From Chitinivibrionales bacterium (GTDB lineage: Bacteria > Fibrobacterota > Chitinivibrionia > Chitinivibrionales > FEN-1185): a stretch of DNA of 13,908 nucleotides. Made by a program: the position numbers and the translations under genes. The stretch's first letter is position 1. Each line of letters opens with the position of its first letter. Below are positions 1 to 7,194 of this stretch, one piece after another. The stretch lies in assembly GCA_028718065.1 (NCBI GenBank), contig JAQUMP010000029.1:1-13908 (forward strand), in the 5' to 3' direction. The notes beneath the pieces were generated by a model. The model saw only the letters and a program-made list of their open reading frames with translations. It had not been told where the DNA came from and did not search any database.

Positions 1-17
1 ATGTTTTTTAAAAACCA

Positions 18-1394
18 TTATTTTAGCCACATCAGAAGGGCATCCGTCAGGGGTTCAAAAATCCGCAGAAGCGGCCTTGCAAAGGGGCCAAGGATTTTGC
101 GGATTTTAAAATGCAGATGGCCCTTTATGATTCCAAACCACATTTTAGCCTCCGAAAAATCGGCGTTAAACAGGAGCACATGCCCGCCGAAGATGCTCTC
201 CTGCGGCCGCCAGGGGCGCGACTTGCGGTCGCTAACCCTTTTGTAAAGCTCCGTTCCGGGCAGCGGATAGGGCATGGAAAGACCCAGATAATCCAGCGGC
301 AGCGACAGGGCAAAGTGCAGGGTTTGGAGCACGGTTTGGTTGGTGTCGCCGGGGTAAAACAAAATAAAAAAGGCGCCGACCTCAAGCCCGGCGGCATGCG
401 CCGCTTCTACGGCGCCGCGCGCCTGTTCCGTGGTGATGCCTTTACGCATAAGAGTAAGCATGGCGTTATTGCCGGATTCGATTCCAAAATAAATCCGGCG
501 GCACCCCGCCGCTTTCATGGCTGCGGCAAGGGAATAATTAATGGCATCAACGCGGCCAAGACACTCCCACTCAAATTTAAGGTCGCGGCGCCGGATCTCC
601 TCGCATATTTTTAAAACACGCTCCGGCTTCATGGTAAAAACATCGTCGGCGAAGGAAATCCGGTCGTAACCGAGCTTAAGCACCTCTTCGATTTCATCCA
701 CGACATTTCCGGGCGAGCGTTCGCGGTAGGAGCCGCCGAAAACGACATTGCTGCAAAACTCGCATTGATACGGGCAACCCCGCGAACTCATGACCGTGGT
801 TATGGAATAGCCGTACTTTTTCTTTCCATAAGCCTGGTACGATGCATTGGGAAGAAGTTTTCGGGCCGGAAATGGAATTGTGTCAAGGTCTTTTATAAAA
901 GGGCGCGGTGCGGTAATCTGTGGGGGCGATCCTGGGCTATGGCTTTGAGCAGAACTCTTTTCCCCGATGATTACGCCGGAAACTTGGCCCAAATTCATAC
1001 CCGATGCGTAAGCAGCGACAAGTTCCCGCATGGTTTGCTCACCTTCACCGCACACCACAACATCAAAGTGCTCTTTAAAAAGGCCGGGGTGGATCGTCGG
1101 CAGCGGGCCACCGGCGACCAGCAGGCCGGTTTGCGCGCGCAGGTGTTTTGCAAAAAGCCGGCAATCGTCAAGCATTGAGACCATGCAATAAATGCCGACG
1201 ATATCGCTCTTTAATGTCAAGGCCTGGTCCATGGCTTCGGCGCGGGAAAGAAAGGTGCAATCCAGGATGGTCACTTCGATCCCCGCATGTTGCAAAACGC
1301 CTGCGATATAACCCAACCCTAACGGCGGGAACCGGAATCTCGAGCGGTCGCGCCGGGGTTTGAAAAAGGGATATATGAGCAGCACCGGGCTCAT
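18..1394 (-). CDS. B12-binding-domain radical SAM protein
   Basis: A 458-residue protein with the two-domain layout of cobalamin-binding radical SAM enzymes (the BchE/methyltransferase/oxidative-cyclase type). The N-terminal Rossmann-like half (about 1-150) has PPLGLGYIAGVL at 23-34, VAGGP at 93-97 and CGEGE at 115-119. The radical SAM half carries the 4Fe-4S motif CPYQCEFC (Cys207, Cys211, Cys214) and a GIESG strand further on. The DxHxxG lower-ligand motif of classical B12 domains is absent (LDCTFLS near 44-50), as is common in this class, so any cobalamin would lack a protein His ligand. The start overlaps the upstream stop as ATGA, and only an A-rich stretch precedes it with no clear Shine-Dalgarno, so translational coupling is likely. 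It is the last gene of a minus-strand set with a GT-C glycosyltransferase, which suggests methylation or rearrangement of a lipid or glycan. The substrate cannot be read from the sequence. Confidence 0.9.
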   Translation of the reverse strand: MSPVLLIYPFFKPRRDRSRFRFPPLGLGYIAGVLQHAGIEVTILDCTFLSRAEAMDQALTLKSDIVGIYCMVSMLDDCRLFAKHLRAQTGLLVAGGPLPTIHPGLFKEHFDVVVCGEGEQTMRELVAAYASGMNLGQVSGVIIGEKSSAQSHSPGSPPQITAPRPFIKDLDTIPFPARKLLPNASYQAYGKKKYGYSITTVMSSRGCPYQCEFCSNVVFGGSYRERSPGNVVDEIEEVLKLGYDRISFADDVFTMKPERVLKICEEIRRRDLKFEWECLGRVDAINYSLAAAMKAAGCRRIYFGIESGNNAMLTLMRKGITTEQARGAVEAAHAAGLEVGAFFILFYPGDTNQTVLQTLHFALSLPLDYLGLSMPYPLPGTELYKRVSDRKSRPWRPQESIFGGHVLLFNADFSEAKMWFGIIKGHLHFKIRKILGPFARPLLRIFEPLTDALLMWLK

Positions 1395-2227
1395 GATTTT
1401 TTTTCGATTTTAAGTGAATACCGGAAGTTTTTTAAAGAGGGCGCAAAGGTGTAGCCGAAACCGGACCAAGCCAGGCGCTTGCCCACCAGTTCGCTCCCCC
1501 GGAAGAGCCGCGCGCCCGGAACCTGCGCAAGCGTAAAGCGCACGGCATGAGTATCGCTTGTAAATGAGGCGCGTTCGGCCGTAACCAGGTCCCACATACC
1601 TGTTTTTTTCCCGGAGAGCTTTAAGCCGGAAGAATCCTCGTAACAGTCGAAATAATGGGCGCCTTGTTCGTTCATAACGACCACTTCGGTAATGCCGTGT
1701 CCGCCGAGATCGCCGGTATCTACTTCCACATGGATGGTTCCTGTCTTGCCATCAATGTCAAAATGGACGGGAATTCTCGCCGAAAATTCCGCCGGGCCGA
1801 AGGTTGTTTTTAACTGTAAAAACCATCGCAACCCGCTTGACACCGCCGTTAACAGGGACCGCATAAAAACAACGCGCCGCATAACGGCCGCGAGTGAATT
1901 TTTAATCATGTAAATCCACGTGTTATCCAATGTCAAGCGCCGGGGCCCGGCAATTTTTTCGGTGAGGTTCATTGCATAAATTGCCTTAAAACGCCAATGG
2001 GGCCCTTGTTCTTCGCAAGTAAGTTCAACGGCGCCGGGAAAAATCGTGGTGAGCCCAAGCTTTACTATAGGAACACCGAATCCGACCGCCTCTTCGGCCA
2101 GGTTGTGGTTTTGGGACATCAGCAACAGCCCTTTTTGCAGCGCCGAGGTAGGATATTGGTTTTGCCCATCCCGGCCGTCGGAGATTTTAAGGGCAATTTC
2201 GCGAAAAAGGGGAATGGTTATTTCCAA
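1391..2227 (-). CDS. Hypothetical protein between a GT-C glycosyltransferase and a radical SAM gene
   Basis: A 278-residue protein that I do not recognise. It starts with TTG, with AAAGGA about 10 bases upstream; the next in-frame Met is residue 37, which would discard a coherent N-terminus. There is no signal peptide or clear membrane segment. One moderately hydrophobic, basic stretch lies in the middle (IKNSLAAVMRRVVFMRSLL, about 108-126). The C-terminal half alternates polar and hydrophobic residues with many Gly and Asp, as in a beta-sandwich (for example HFDIDGKTGTIHVEVDTGD). The stop overlaps the start of the radical SAM gene by 4 bases, and the start lies 23 bases after the glycosyltransferase stop, so it is very probably co-transcribed with both and works in the same pathway. 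Possible roles include a carbohydrate-binding or accessory protein; no catalytic motif is visible. Confidence 0.8.
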   Translation of the reverse strand: MEITIPLFREIALKISDGRDGQNQYPTSALQKGLLLMSQNHNLAEEAVGFGVPIVKLGLTTIFPGAVELTCEEQGPHWRFKAIYAMNLTEKIAGPRRLTLDNTWIYMIKNSLAAVMRRVVFMRSLLTAVSSGLRWFLQLKTTFGPAEFSARIPVHFDIDGKTGTIHVEVDTGDLGGHGITEVVVMNEQGAHYFDCYEDSSGLKLSGKKTGMWDLVTAERASFTSDTHAVRFTLAQVPGARLFRGSELVGKRLAWSGFGYTFAPSLKNFRYSLKIEKKS

Positions 2228-2250
2228 AAAATAGATTTCCTTTCATGCAT

Positions 2251-3507
2251 TCAGGACAGGTTATTGGCGGACGCGTATGGCCTTCTCTTTAGACAAGCAA
2301 TTACAATCCACCATCCGGCAATCAGCCAGGGAACCACGATAATGGTCCTGGCGACAATCCGCACATCACGAAACCTGTCCGAAAGAACGAGCAATTGTTC
2401 CATTACTCCGGGAAAACCGGGAAAGAGCAGTTGCGCCATTGACGTATTAAAAAAACCGAAAATCAGGGGCAAAACCCATACGGCCGTCAACAAAACAGGC
2501 GGCAGATTTCCGCTGAGCGTTAAAATTAATACGAATGAAAGCACAAGAATAATGTTCGGTTCGGAGAGCCAGGTCCGGGTAAGGAAAAATATCAGCACAA
2601 AGGCGGCACTTTTTTTTAAAAGGTATACCAGCGAATGCTCAACCGGGAAAAGAGCGAGAATGGAGATCGCCAGGGCCGGCATCCACATCATTCCCAAAGA
2701 CTGCCAATTTCCGGTGAGGGTGTATGAGTATTTGAATAGCTCATACCAACTCATAAAAGACATTCCTCCGCCGACGATAAAATGGGCGTTATAGTGCTTA
2801 AAAATGATGCCGGGGTCCCATTTAAAAATTACAAAGGGGAAAACGCAAAACAGAAAAAGACCCGTCGCTAAAATCCCGCAATAAGTCAGGGTTTTGCGCC
2901 ATGATTTTGATAGGAGAAAACACATAAAAACCGGTAGCAGGGGTAAAGCCGTCGGTTTGAGAGAAATTGCCAGAGCCAGCAGAATTGCCGAGTAGGAGAG
3001 TTTTCCCGCATCCAACAAAATCAGCGCTAAAAGCGCAAAGAACGCGACGCAGGAATCGAACTGACCCCAGGCGCTCGAAGCATATAAAAGAAATGGATTA
3101 AAAAACAAATAAATGCGCGCCCGGCGCGCAACGGCCGAACCGTAACCCATTTTGTCAAGAACATGCTCCACAAGGTATGCCAGCCCTATGTTCGCCGCCA
3201 TGATCGGGAGTTTAATGGCGCAATTGTAAACCAGAAGATTGGGGACGAGCGCGTACGAACAGCGGTACACAAGTCCCAGCATAAGCGGCCAAAGCGGCCC
3301 ATAGCCAATGGACGAAAGTCCGGAAAAATAAGCCGAATGAAAAAGCGCGCTTAAGTCCTGGGGAATATAGGGGTTTTGGCCGGTGCCGGCGAGATACCCC
3401 GTGGCCATGAAGATTGACATATCGTAGCGATGACCGAGGAAAAACCCTGCAACAAGTTGGATTGCGACACTGAGAATCAGGAGCGTTGCGTTGTGGAGCT
3501 TGTTCAT
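2251..3507 (-). CDS. GT-C fold membrane glycosyltransferase (GT87 / GPI-mannosyltransferase-like)
   Basis: A 418-residue polytopic membrane protein with roughly ten hydrophobic helices. After the first helix an acidic residue sits in the first extracytoplasmic loop (HRYDM, Asp29), the usual catalytic position in GT-C enzymes. SAWGQFDS at 145-152 and SLKPTALPLLP at 182-192 match motifs of GPI-mannosyltransferase-like and DUF2029/GT87 families. Such enzymes move a sugar from a polyprenyl-phosphate donor to a lipid or glycan on the outer face of the inner membrane. There is no Shine-Dalgarno: the ATG is 5 bases after a perfect hairpin (3513-3536). A promoter-like TTGTTT-17-TATATT lies just upstream. 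The next two genes follow with 23-base spacing and a 4-base overlap. Sugar and acceptor are unknown. Confidence 0.8.
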   Translation of the reverse strand: MNKLHNATLLILSVAIQLVAGFFLGHRYDMSIFMATGYLAGTGQNPYIPQDLSALFHSAYFSGLSSIGYGPLWPLMLGLVYRCSYALVPNLLVYNCAIKLPIMAANIGLAYLVEHVLDKMGYGSAVARRARIYLFFNPFLLYASSAWGQFDSCVAFFALLALILLDAGKLSYSAILLALAISLKPTALPLLPVFMCFLLSKSWRKTLTYCGILATGLFLFCVFPFVIFKWDPGIIFKHYNAHFIVGGGMSFMSWYELFKYSYTLTGNWQSLGMMWMPALAISILALFPVEHSLVYLLKKSAAFVLIFFLTRTWLSEPNIILVLSFVLILTLSGNLPPVLLTAVWVLPLIFGFFNTSMAQLLFPGFPGVMEQLLVLSDRFRDVRIVARTIIVVPWLIAGWWIVIACLKRRPYASANNLS

Positions 3508-3512
3508 GAGGC

Positions 3513-3536
3513 AATCATGCTTTTTGGAGCATGATT
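3513..3536 (-). promoter_or_regulatory. Perfect hairpin / palindrome at the predicted 5' end of the glycosyltransferase mRNA
   Basis: AATCATGCT (3513-3521) and AGCATGATT (3528-3536) are exact reverse complements separated by 6 bases. On the minus strand the structure ends 5 bases before the ATG at 3507, and the predicted transcription start (about 3534) falls at its outer edge. It could be an mRNA 5'-terminal stem that controls translation or stability, or a repressor operator over the start site. No U-run follows on either strand, so it is not a normal intrinsic terminator. Confidence 0.55.
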
Positions 3537-3540
3537 CTAA

Positions 3541-3569
3541 AATATATTGCGCAATTACAATAAAAACAA
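3541..3569 (-). promoter_or_regulatory. Candidate sigma70 promoter for the glycosyltransferase operon
   Basis: Reading the minus strand, TTGTTT (3569-3564) is followed after exactly 17 bases by TATATT (3546-3541). The predicted start, near 3534, gives a leader of about 27 bases. It lies in the 93-base gap between the zinc-ribbon stop and the glycosyltransferase start, so the downstream three genes could be expressed independently of the zinc-ribbon gene. Confidence 0.45.
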
Positions 3570-3600
3570 AGGGGACTTTATTGAGGAGAATGTCAAGTAA

Positions 3601-4026
3601 TTACAAAACTTCTATGAAGCGTTGCACATCCGGGCAGGTTTCGAGCGTTATGCGCAGGTTGGTGATATCGTCCCGGCAGATATATTTTTCTTCCCGTCCG
3701 GGCCGCCGGGCAACGCCGCAGGCGACCAAGGCGCGATCGCATTTTGGCCGCGTGCGCTTGCTCTTTTTAACCGGCACGGGGGCCGGCAATGCCGAAAGGG
3801 AATTGTGGGCGATTTTTTTGAGCATATCGGCCAGCGAATTTTCTTTGCAGTGCTGCTGGATGTCTTCAAGTTGTTCGGTGCTCAGTTGAAACGAGGTGTG
3901 CCGGTAAAAAAGCAGGGGTTTGCCGCAAAAGGGACAGTTGATCAATAAAATCGAAGCATTGGCGCTTAAAAAAATATCACAACGTTTCTGGCAACTAGGA
4001 CAATCGAGCACCATTTTTTTTACCAT
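3601..4026 (-). CDS. Small zinc-ribbon protein of unknown function
   Basis: A 141-residue protein with an N-terminal zinc ribbon: CPSC at 9-12 and CPFC at 31-34, a four-Cys site with an 18-residue loop. A polar, probably helical segment follows (about 47-75), then a basic patch (VKKSKRTRPKC, about 86-96) and further cysteines near the C-terminus. The pattern suits nucleic-acid or protein binding, but I recognise no named family. CAGGAG lies 10 bases upstream of the ATG, and a strong promoter (TTGACA-17-TAAAAT) sits in the divergent intergenic region. The gene is divergent from the RqcH-like gene, 92 bases between starts, and could share regulation with it. Its own link to the downstream glycosyltransferase operon is uncertain because a second promoter lies between. 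Confidence 0.7.
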   Translation of the reverse strand: MVKKMVLDCPSCQKRCDIFLSANASILLINCPFCGKPLLFYRHTSFQLSTEQLEDIQQHCKENSLADMLKKIAHNSLSALPAPVPVKKSKRTRPKCDRALVACGVARRPGREEKYICRDDITNLRITLETCPDVQRFIEVL

Positions 4027-4067
4027 GATCGCAACGCTCCTGTCGCACGTTTTCAGAACCTATACTT

Positions 4068-4096
4068 ATTTTACCAAAGAACTGGCCGATTGTCAA
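4068..4096 (-). promoter_or_regulatory. Strong sigma70-type promoter for the zinc-ribbon gene
   Basis: On the minus strand a perfect TTGACA (4096-4091) is followed after 17 bases by TAAAAT (4073-4068), preceded by TGG as in extended -10 promoters. The start would fall near 4061, leaving a leader of about 35 bases before the ATG at 4026. No equally good promoter was seen for the divergent plus-strand gene. Confidence 0.75.
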
Positions 4097-4118
4097 TAAT
4101 AATAACAAGGAAAACAGA

Positions 4119-5069
4119 GTGGAAAACGCGATAGATCCTGGAGAGGAAACCGATGCCGGGCGCCTGCTGCATGACCAAATTGCACAGGTGCGTGCGCTGG
4201 GCCGGCACGCCCTGAAAAAGGCCGGGGAAAAACTCCTTAAACGTCAAGCCGAACTGGAGGAGGCGGGCCGTTTTTCCTGGTACCGGCAGATGGGCGACTC
4301 GCTTCTGGCCGATCCCGTGCGGTTTCCACGCGGCACGACCAAAACCGAAATCGTTAATATTCACAGCGGACGCCCCGAAACCATTACCTTGAATGCCAAA
4401 CTCGATGCTCCGGCCAATGCAAAACTCCTGTATAAAAAAGCCAAAAAGGGGCAGCGCGGCGCCGAGGTTTGCGCCCAGAAGGTGGCCGAAACCCAGCAGG
4501 AATTTGCGGCCCTGAGCGCGGCTTTAAACCAACTGGGGGAACTTGCGGGAAGTGAGGACGTTTCTGTTGACATTAAAGAAGAACGTTTGCGGCAAATAGG
4601 CCGCTCTCTTGCGGCGCTGGGTGTTCCCGTGGAGCAAGTATCCTCGTTACGGGCGCCCAGGGAAAAACGCGAAGAGGTTCCCTACCGTCACTTTATTCTT
4701 GACGGATGGGATATTTACGCCGGCAAGAACGATGCGCAGAACGACGAGCTCACCGTGCACTTTGCCCGCAGCCCCGATATTTGGATGCACGTTGCCCAGC
4801 ATCAGGGATCGCACGTGCTCATCCGACGCCGTAAAGAACAACCCTGGCCGCCGGAGGATATCATGCGTAAAGCGGCCGGGCTGGCGGTCTGGTTTTCCAA
4901 GGCCAAGCATACCTCCTCGGCCGAAGTACATGTTACCGAGGCGCGTTTTGTGCACAAACGGCATGGCAGCCCGGCAGGCCAGGCGATTGCCGAGCGCTGC
5001 AAAACGATTCGCACGGCGCCGCTCTCGCCGCATGAAATTTTCGGCAGCGATTATACGGCGGCGGAATAA
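4119..5069 (+). CDS. RqcH/Rqc2-like NFACT-R protein lacking the NFACT-N domain
   Basis: A 316-residue protein matching the C-terminal two-thirds of RqcH (Rqc2/NEMF/FbpA family), the ribosome quality-control factor that binds the 50S subunit with a stalled peptidyl-tRNA. Residues 12-50 are a charged coiled coil. Residues 54-110 (YRQMGDSLLA, then LDAPANAKLLYKKAKK) match the segment between the two coiled-coil arms, and 113-165 look like the second arm. NFACT-R (DUF814) spans about 189-285, with DGWDIYAGKNDAQND, DIWMHVAQHQGSHVLIR and FSKAKHTSSAEVHVTEARFV. Full-length proteins are about 550-600 residues; NFACT-N (with the Asp-Arg pair needed for Ala-tailing) and HhH are absent, and the short divergent upstream region has no room for them. 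The start is GTG with AAGGA 7 bases upstream. The initiator tRNA lies downstream. Confidence 0.85.
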   Translation: MENAIDPGEETDAGRLLHDQIAQVRALGRHALKKAGEKLLKRQAELEEAGRFSWYRQMGDSLLADPVRFPRGTTKTEIVNIHSGRPETITLNAKLDAPANAKLLYKKAKKGQRGAEVCAQKVAETQQEFAALSAALNQLGELAGSEDVSVDIKEERLRQIGRSLAALGVPVEQVSSLRAPREKREEVPYRHFILDGWDIYAGKNDAQNDELTVHFARSPDIWMHVAQHQGSHVLIRRRKEQPWPPEDIMRKAAGLAVWFSKAKHTSSAEVHVTEARFVHKRHGSPAGQAIAERCKTIRTAPLSPHEIFGSDYTAAE

Positions 5070-5077
5070 GCGGGATT

Positions 5078-5109
5078 GTTGGAGGGTTGGAGGGTTCGTG
5101 CGTTGGAGC
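5078..5109 (+). repeat. Short tandem GTTGGAGG repeat
   Basis: Two exact head-to-tail copies of the octamer GTTGGAGG (5078-5085 and 5086-5093) are followed by GTT and, after a few bases, a degraded third copy (5102-5109). It lies just after the RqcH-like stop and upstream of the tRNA promoter. It may be simple slippage; no function is evident. Confidence 0.5.
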
Positions 5110-5121
5110 GATAGAGTGTTA

Positions 5122-5150
5122 TTGTATTTTAGATTGGCGAGAATTATTTT
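5122..5150 (+). promoter_or_regulatory. Candidate promoter of the initiator tRNA gene
   Basis: TTGTAT (5122-5127), 17 bases, then TATTTT (5145-5150). The predicted start near 5157 leaves a leader of about 18 bases before the tRNA. The match is partial, but the spacing and position are right for a stand-alone tRNA transcript that ends at the terminator at 5256-5305. Confidence 0.4.
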
Positions 5151-5174
5151 TGGTGCAGAATTTTAAAAAATGAT

Positions 5175-5251
<77 letters not shown>

Positions 5252-5255
5252 ATAC

Positions 5256-5305
5256 AACCCTTCAAAATCGCTGAAACCGGCGGTTTTGAGGGGTTTTTTA
5301 TTTTA
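5256..5305 (+). terminator. Intrinsic terminator after tRNA-fMet
   Basis: A 16-base arm (5256-5271, AACCCTTCAAAATCGC) pairs with 5280-5295 (GCGGTTTTGAGGGGTT) with only G:T wobbles as exceptions, closing an 8-base loop. It is followed directly by TTTTATTTT. It begins 4 bases after the tRNA CCA, so it ends the tRNA transcript and separates it from the ATPase gene. Confidence 0.9.
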
Positions 5306-5397
5306 CGCCCTATGTTTCTCTACAGTGCAAAACCCCTGAAATACCCCCTTAATTCACAGTCTGTTAAAAAGCATAAATGTCAATTTAATCTTGCTAA

Positions 5398-5447
5398 AAT
5401 ATGCATTATTAACTATTTTTGCATATTATGTGCTCTATTAATATGAA
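5398..5447 (+). promoter_or_regulatory. AT-rich inverted repeat and candidate promoter upstream of the AAA ATPase
   Basis: AATATGCA (5398-5405) and TGCATATT (5420-5427) are exact 8-base inverted repeats 14 bases apart. The right arm overlaps a candidate -35, TTGCAT (5419-5424), with TATGAA (5442-5447) 17 bases on. A start near 5454 would give a leader of about 40 bases before the ATG at 5494. The arrangement suits a dimeric regulator occluding the -35 region, but the AT-rich setting raises the risk of coincidence. Confidence 0.35.
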
Positions 5448-5493
5448 TTGAGGGGAGCTATTGTTAAATCCAAGGGATACCAGAGGAACAAAT

Positions 5494-6747
5494 ATGGTTC
5501 GACAAGTTATAGAAGGACAGAAGCGAGAACTTGATCTCCTGCTCAAACAACGGTATGTTGTCCGCAAGGTTAAAGTACCACCTCTCGATAATCAACTGGT
5601 CAAGGTTATCATAGGGCCTCGTCGCGCCGGGAAGTCATTCTATTCCCAACACTTGGCGATGGCATCGGGACCATTCGGATATATCAACCTCGACGATGAA
5701 CGGCTCGTGGGGCTTATGGATTATGACGAACTTACGGCGGAAGCAATGTCTGTATATGACTCACCAAAGCGACTGCTCATCGACGAAATACAAAACCTTC
5801 CGCGCTGGGAGCTTTGGATAAACAGGCTTCATCGACTTGGATTGCGACTCATCATTACCGGGAGCAACGCGCACCTGCTCAGTTCGGAACTGGCCACGCA
5901 TCTTACCGGACGTCATGAGCGTGTTATCCTGTTTCCCTTTTCCTTTGCCGAGTACAAAGATGCATTCAGTGGCCTAAAAGCGCTTTCAGACGTTGAAACG
6001 GCTTCATTGCTGGGCAGTTATCTTAAGGATGGAGGGTTTCCGGAAACCACAGTCACCTCCATCAATAAACAAAATTATCTGTTAACCTTGTTTCAGTCCA
6101 CTATTTATAAGGACATCGTGAAAAGATACCGTATTACCGCTGCCGAAAGCATAGAGAACCTCGGTCGTTACCTCTTGTCAAATACCGGTTCGGAATACTC
6201 TTTCCGGTCGCTCACGCGGGTTGTCGGATGCAAGAGCGACATGACCGTTCGCAAATACCTTCGTTTTCTTGAAGAATCGTTCATACTTTTCAGCGTCAGC
6301 CGCTTTTCTTATAAGGTAAAGGAACAGGCCGCCCTTAACAAGAAGATATACGCAATCGATAATGGCGTTATCTCCGCCGTTTCTTTCAGCACAAGCCCCA
6401 ACACCGGGCGACTGGCGGAAAATGTCGTAGCAATAGCATTGGAAAAACACCGGTTGGAGAGCGGGCAGAATTACTTTTTCTGGAAAAACACAAAACATGA
6501 AGAGGTTGATTTTGTCTGTATGGAAAACGGCCGCGTTTCCCGCCTTCTGCAAGTCTGCTGGAATATGGAAAATCCAAAAACCGCCGACAGGGAACTACAT
6601 GCGTTACTCAAAGCCGGCAAAGAACTGCGCTGCGATACATTACAGATTATTACCGAACGGAAGAAAGGGAAAGAAGATTTTGAATGGTCGGGAATAAAGG
6701 CAAAAATAGAATTCATACCGCTTTGGGAGTGGTTGTTAGCGGAATAA
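5494..6747 (+). CDS. AAA (AAA_14) ATPase with DUF4143 C-terminal domain
   Basis: A 417-residue P-loop ATPase of the AAA_14-DUF4143 family, which is widespread and patchily distributed in bacteria and archaea and of largely unknown cellular role. Walker A is GPRRAGKSF (41-49), Walker B is LLIDEIQ (94-100), and a sensor-1-like ITGSNA lies at 121-126. The DUF4143 half contains FWKNTKHEEVDFV and a later LLQV, resembling the restriction-endonuclease-like fold of the family with Gln where many members have the active-site Glu, so it may be inactive as a nuclease. I chose ATG 5494 because AGAGGA lies 6 bases upstream. An in-frame TTG at 5461 would add 11 residues, but its AGGGGAG is only about 3 bases away. 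The gene stands alone after the tRNA terminator, which suits an accessory, possibly acquired gene. Confidence 0.85.
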   Translation: MVRQVIEGQKRELDLLLKQRYVVRKVKVPPLDNQLVKVIIGPRRAGKSFYSQHLAMASGPFGYINLDDERLVGLMDYDELTAEAMSVYDSPKRLLIDEIQNLPRWELWINRLHRLGLRLIITGSNAHLLSSELATHLTGRHERVILFPFSFAEYKDAFSGLKALSDVETASLLGSYLKDGGFPETTVTSINKQNYLLTLFQSTIYKDIVKRYRITAAESIENLGRYLLSNTGSEYSFRSLTRVVGCKSDMTVRKYLRFLEESFILFSVSRFSYKVKEQAALNKKIYAIDNGVISAVSFSTSPNTGRLAENVVAIALEKHRLESGQNYFFWKNTKHEEVDFVCMENGRVSRLLQVCWNMENPKTADRELHALLKAGKELRCDTLQIITERKKGKEDFEWSGIKAKIEFIPLWEWLLAE

Positions 6748-6821
6748 AAAAAAGGGCTATGTATGGCTAAAGCTGAAAAACAAAAAGTACAAAAGACAAA
6801 TTCGCCACTTCTTCAAATAAA

Positions 6822-7046
6822 ATGAGGGAGAGGACAACAAGAGAACTTATGGATAGTTTTGCGCAAAAACATGGAACATTTATTTGCAGAAAATTGCTGA
6901 ATGGCTGTGAATTAACAACTGAGAATGGGCAAAAACAATTCAAAGACCACGATTTAAAGAATAAGGTATGTATACCTTGCATCCAAAGTGCCGTAGACAT
7001 TCTTGAAGGCATAATAAAAACCGTCTCGTGGGTGTCAGCGGATTAA
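6822..7046 (+). pseudogene. 3' remnant of a C_GCAxxG_C_C family redox protein gene
   Basis: The 74-residue reading frame resembles the C-terminal third of C_GCAxxG_C_C family proteins (about 130-150 residues): RERTTRELMDSFAQKHG, then CRKLLNGC, then a Cys pair and an amphipathic end (VCIPCIQSAVDILEGII). The N-terminal part that holds the defining CGCA segment is missing. No Shine-Dalgarno precedes the ATG, and reading upstream in frame gives an unrelated Lys/Ser-rich stretch up to a stop at 6774. A separate 20-codon frame starts at ATG 6763 and ends in a TGA that overlaps the ATG at 6822; it does not resemble the family. I infer a 5'-deleted, decayed copy. It could instead be a short functional protein, but nothing supports translation. 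Family assignment is by eye. Confidence 0.5.
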
Positions 7047-7081
7047 GAAAGAAATCTTACGGCAGAATAAAACGAAACCGG

Positions 7082-7110
7082 TTGACATTTTTACAATTTG
7101 GCGCTATATT
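7082..7110 (+). promoter_or_regulatory. Near-consensus sigma70 promoter
   Basis: Perfect TTGACA (7082-7087), 17 bases, TATATT (7105-7110). The start should lie near 7117, about 240 bases before the phospholipase GTG. No better promoter was found nearer to that gene, so it drives either the phospholipase through a long leader or a separate short RNA. Confidence 0.75.
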
Positions 7111-7116
7111 ACCTAA

Positions 7117-7194
7117 GAGCAGGGTAACCTGTTTCATCATTGATTTTCTCCAGTTAGTCGGGGGCGGCTTTAATCGGCGGCCCTCTACTTTTTT
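7117..7194 (+). ncRNA. Candidate small RNA or attenuated leader
   Basis: The RNA would run from the predicted start of the 7082 promoter to a hairpin GGGGGC (7160-7165) / GCCCTC (7180-7185), six pairs with one G:T, and a T-run at 7189-7194, giving about 78 bases. The 14-base loop is large and four bases separate the stem from the T-run, so it is a weak terminator. AGTTA (7153-7157) can also pair with TAACT (7194-7198), which would compete for the T-run. It matches no riboswitch class that I recognise. Confidence 0.3.

Noticed and set aside
1..614. Plus-strand frames at 1-246 and 111-614
   Set aside because: They lie antisense to the radical SAM gene, which has complete family motifs on the other strand.
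5461..5493. TTG start adding 11 residues to the AAA ATPase
   Set aside because: Its AGGGGAG is only about 3 bases from the TTG and the predicted transcript would leave almost no leader; ATG 5494 has AGAGGA at 6 bases. Still possible.
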